Origin: Dichotomocladium elegans
Taxonomy: Eukaryota > Mucoromycota > Mucoromycetes > Mucorales > Lichtheimiaceae
Assembly (NCBI GenBank): GCA_025716815.1
Contig: JAIXMN010000022.1
Coordinates: 1-64,000, forward strand
Reading direction: 5' to 3'
DNA length: 64,000 nt
Under the pieces are notes generated by a model that saw only the letters and a program-made list of their open reading frames with translations, did no database searches and was not told where the DNA came from. Positions 62,218-64,000 of this stretch are shown one piece after another (the first letter of the stretch is position 1; the number at the start of each line of letters is the position of its first letter). Made by a program: the position numbers and the translations under genes.

Positions 62218-63052
62218 ATGGTAAGATGGCGGCATTCGGAAAAAGTTATTTTATGTTTTAGCTTAGTCTTCAATCTCAATGTAGGCCAATTCATCGGCGA
62301 AGAAGCAAGCTATTTCAAATACCCGTATTCTCGACAATTTACGAAAGGGATTTGCTGTAGTTCATGTAAGTGGCGTCTTTAATTCGGCAGAGGGATCGGG
62401 GATGCTTAATAGGCCCAATGGGATGAATTCTTTCTGTCTCTTTTTTCATGCAGCTCTCGTTTCTCATATGGCGTGCAGGATACCATTGGGCGACATTCAC
62501 GACAAGCCAAATGATTCTCTATGTTCTGACGTCGGGTTTGTCAATCTTTTTGTACAGTACGCTGGAAAGTTCTGGACGCCCTCGGTATGATGCTACTGGA
62601 ACCTTAATTTCGGCTGGCGATGATATGAATGCCGAAGGCTTGACTGCGTAAGGAAGAAAAACAAGGACAGGGGGATGGCGGTACGAGCTAAACATGGAGC
62701 GCGCTGATGATGAATGGTGGTTTTTGTTAGCTACATGTTTGATATCATTTACGTGACTTGGTTCACGCAGGTGATGGTTGCCTTTGTGTCAAGCAAATTT
62801 TGGTACACTTACTTGGTGGTGCGTTCTGTCTCGGAAGGGGACGGGGAGGGAGAAAACCAAGCGGGCGGCTAGCTTACACCACGTTTGTAGATTCCTGCTT
62901 ATGCAAGCTACAAGTTGGGGCCCATGGCATGGTCGTTCTTGCGACGCTCTTCGGCAGCTTCTCGCGATGCTCCCCCGGAAGCAGCCAAGTCGAAGCGACA
63001 ACAGAAGATGGAGAAACGTGGAAACAAGGGACAGGTGAAATATGTGCGGTGA
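62218..63052 (+). CDS. SND2: TMEM208/Snd2 ER-targeting membrane protein
   Basis: The first exon contributes only the ATG: 62218-62220 is directly followed by a GTAAGA donor. Exon 2 reads ANSSAKKQAISNTRILDNLR KGFAVVH, exon 3 LSFLIWRAGYHWATFTTSQM with the helix ILYVLTSGLSIFLYSTL, then RPRYDATGTLISAGDDMNAE GLTA. Exon 4 gives YMFDIIYVTWFTQVMVAFVS SKFWYTYLV and the last exon IPAYASYKLGPMAWSFLRRS, ending KRGNKGQVKYVR. The N-terminal 'KKQ...N...L', paired membrane helices, 'GM/D..GL..Y..D.I..T...Q' and basic tail match TMEM208/Snd2. In yeast Snd2 works in the SND pathway for inserting proteins into the ER. Confidence 0.85.
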
Positions 63053-63366
63053 AGCTTTTCCCGTTCTTCCTCCAGCTTCTATCTATTACAGCCTAAACGG
63101 AGCGTCCAAACACAATAGCGCGGCATCGAGTCTCTGTCTCTCTCTAAGCGTATGTGGGCACGCAATACTTGTAATCCAGAGACTCCTGTTCAAAAATAAA
63201 GCCTTGCGTTCTATGTCAATCGCACTAAAACATCCCTCTGCCCCATTACTTTCTGAGCCTGGACCGCACCCCCCCTAACATGCCACTAGCATAAAATTAG
63301 ATTCCATAAATAAGAGTCAGACCCTTGCTCCTTTTCCGGGTCTTCCAACAGTAAATACTTTCCGTC

Positions 63367-63669
63367 ATGCCCACTGTCATCCCTAAACCACACACAATGG
63401 CGCCCGCCGATTGCTACGGCCGTCTCGATGAGTTCCTGTACACTCACCAGAACAACGCTACAAGCTTTTCTGTCGATGACGATAACCACGGCATGGGGCT
63501 CCTCTGCGCTCATTTACCAAACAACGAGACTCGTGCAACTACAGTCGAACTGGATAAACATCAGATTGCCGATTTCATGAAGAGCCATGGGTTTGCATGC
63601 GAGCCACCTAATGCAGCCGAGGAGTCGACTGCGATTCGGTGTGTCCGGCCCCCCATGCGACAAGATTAA
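63367..63669 (+). CDS. Hypothetical 100-residue protein
   Basis: Single frame from MPTVIPKPHTMAPADC (63367); a second start is MAPADCYGRL at 63397. It contains DEFLYTHQNNATSFSVDDDN and GLLCAHLPNNETRATTVELD. No signal peptide or membrane segment is seen, and no family is recognised. An upstream 'ataaataa' near 63305 and the Ala/Asp/His composition favour a real small gene, but chance cannot be excluded. Confidence 0.45.
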   Translation: MPTVIPKPHTMAPADCYGRLDEFLYTHQNNATSFSVDDDNHGMGLLCAHLPNNETRATTVELDKHQIADFMKSHGFACEPPNAAEESTAIRCVRPPMRQD

Positions 63670-63852
63670 CGTTTTTTTTTAAAAAAGTAAAGCGCTCAGT
63701 ATAATAAATTTCCATCGTGAAAGGGAGCTGATAGCATAGCATAAACTGGTGAAGGACAATGGTCTTATGAATGGTCTTGCCCGTCTGCCTTGGGTTCAGA
63801 AATAACAGTGATGTCGTCGAATAGAGAAAAAGAAAACTCGTCATCCATTTAT

Positions 63853-64000
63853 TCAACACACGTCGCACTGCTCCATTGTTCTAGTCACCATGGACAGCAT
63901 GTCGAAGAAGGAATTGACCGACACGCGCATCATTCGGGCAGAAACGCATTCAAATCGGCTGTGATATTTTTCATTGAGAGAGCGATCCAGTGCAGAGGGG
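63853..64000 (-). CDS. PCC1: Pcc1/LAGE3 (KEOPS/EKC complex subunit), 3' end only
   Basis: The minus strand is open from the window edge to a stop at 63853-63855 and ends LNEKYHSRFECVSARMMRVS VNSFFDMLSMVTRTMEQCDV C. The text 'L.V.F...D...LRV.VNSF.D.L.LV..TM' is the conserved end of the small Pcc1 domain. Yeast Pcc1 ends in closely similar text. The protein is a dimerising subunit of the KEOPS complex that makes the N6-threonylcarbamoyl-adenosine modification of tRNA, and is also linked to telomere length. The 5' part lies outside the window. Confidence 0.72.
   Translation of the reverse strand, partial: PSALDRSLNEKYHSRFECVSARMMRVSVNSFFDMLSMVTRTMEQCDVC

Overview
This window looks like nuclear DNA of an early-diverging fungus, most likely a mucoralean (Mucoromycota). 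That placement is inference, not a database result. Genes are compact and split by many short GT-AG introns (about 50-100 bp), and intergenic DNA is AT-rich with long homopolymers and microsatellites. The gene set mixes fungal families (Zn2Cys6 regulator, DUF3605, Kin1/2 kinase, CENP-N/Chl4) with genes best known from animals (kaptin, RABL6, TMEM209, TMEM208, C9orf78). No rRNA, tRNA or CRISPR array was recognised.

Layout. 1-3.2 kb: the 3' end of a LINE retrotransposon with its tail present twice, a Tc1-like fragment and a broken inverted LINE copy. 3.2-29.7 kb: ordinary genes, namely two low-complexity unknown proteins, a C9orf78/Tls1 splicing-factor homologue, alpha-actinin, a SERCA-type calcium ATPase, an XRCC2-like RecA-fold protein, a TPMT-family methyltransferase, a Zn2Cys6 regulator, a FYVE protein and kaptin. 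29.7-37 kb: a transposon graveyard with Tc1/mariner-like relics and two 170-bp pogo-like MITEs beside an apparently intact Fanzor gene. 38-45 kb: a GNAT acetyltransferase, a Kin1/Kin2 kinase and a TMEM209-like membrane protein. 45-49 kb: gene-poor, with a second, broken Fanzor copy. 49-64 kb: DUF3605 protein, RABL6 GTPase, lipase-like hydrolase, RNF5-type ubiquitin ligase, CENP-N/Chl4-like protein, vacuolar aminopeptidase Y, TMEM208/Snd2, a small unknown protein and the 3' end of a Pcc1 (KEOPS) gene running off the window.

The main discovery is the Fanzor locus at 34.2-36.8 kb. Fanzors are the eukaryotic relatives of TnpB, RNA-guided DNA endonucleases. A 69-bp intron hides the second half of the zinc finger and the third RuvC motif; removing it gives a continuous 709-residue protein with all three acidic catalytic positions. 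Just downstream of the coding region, and again downstream of the broken copy 12 kb away, lies a GC-rich structured segment. Both contain a 7-bp stem closing the identical loop TTATCG; five of seven stem pairs differ between the copies, yet pairing is kept. This covariation suggests a conserved RNA, the natural candidate for the Fanzor guide RNA (omegaRNA/fRNA).
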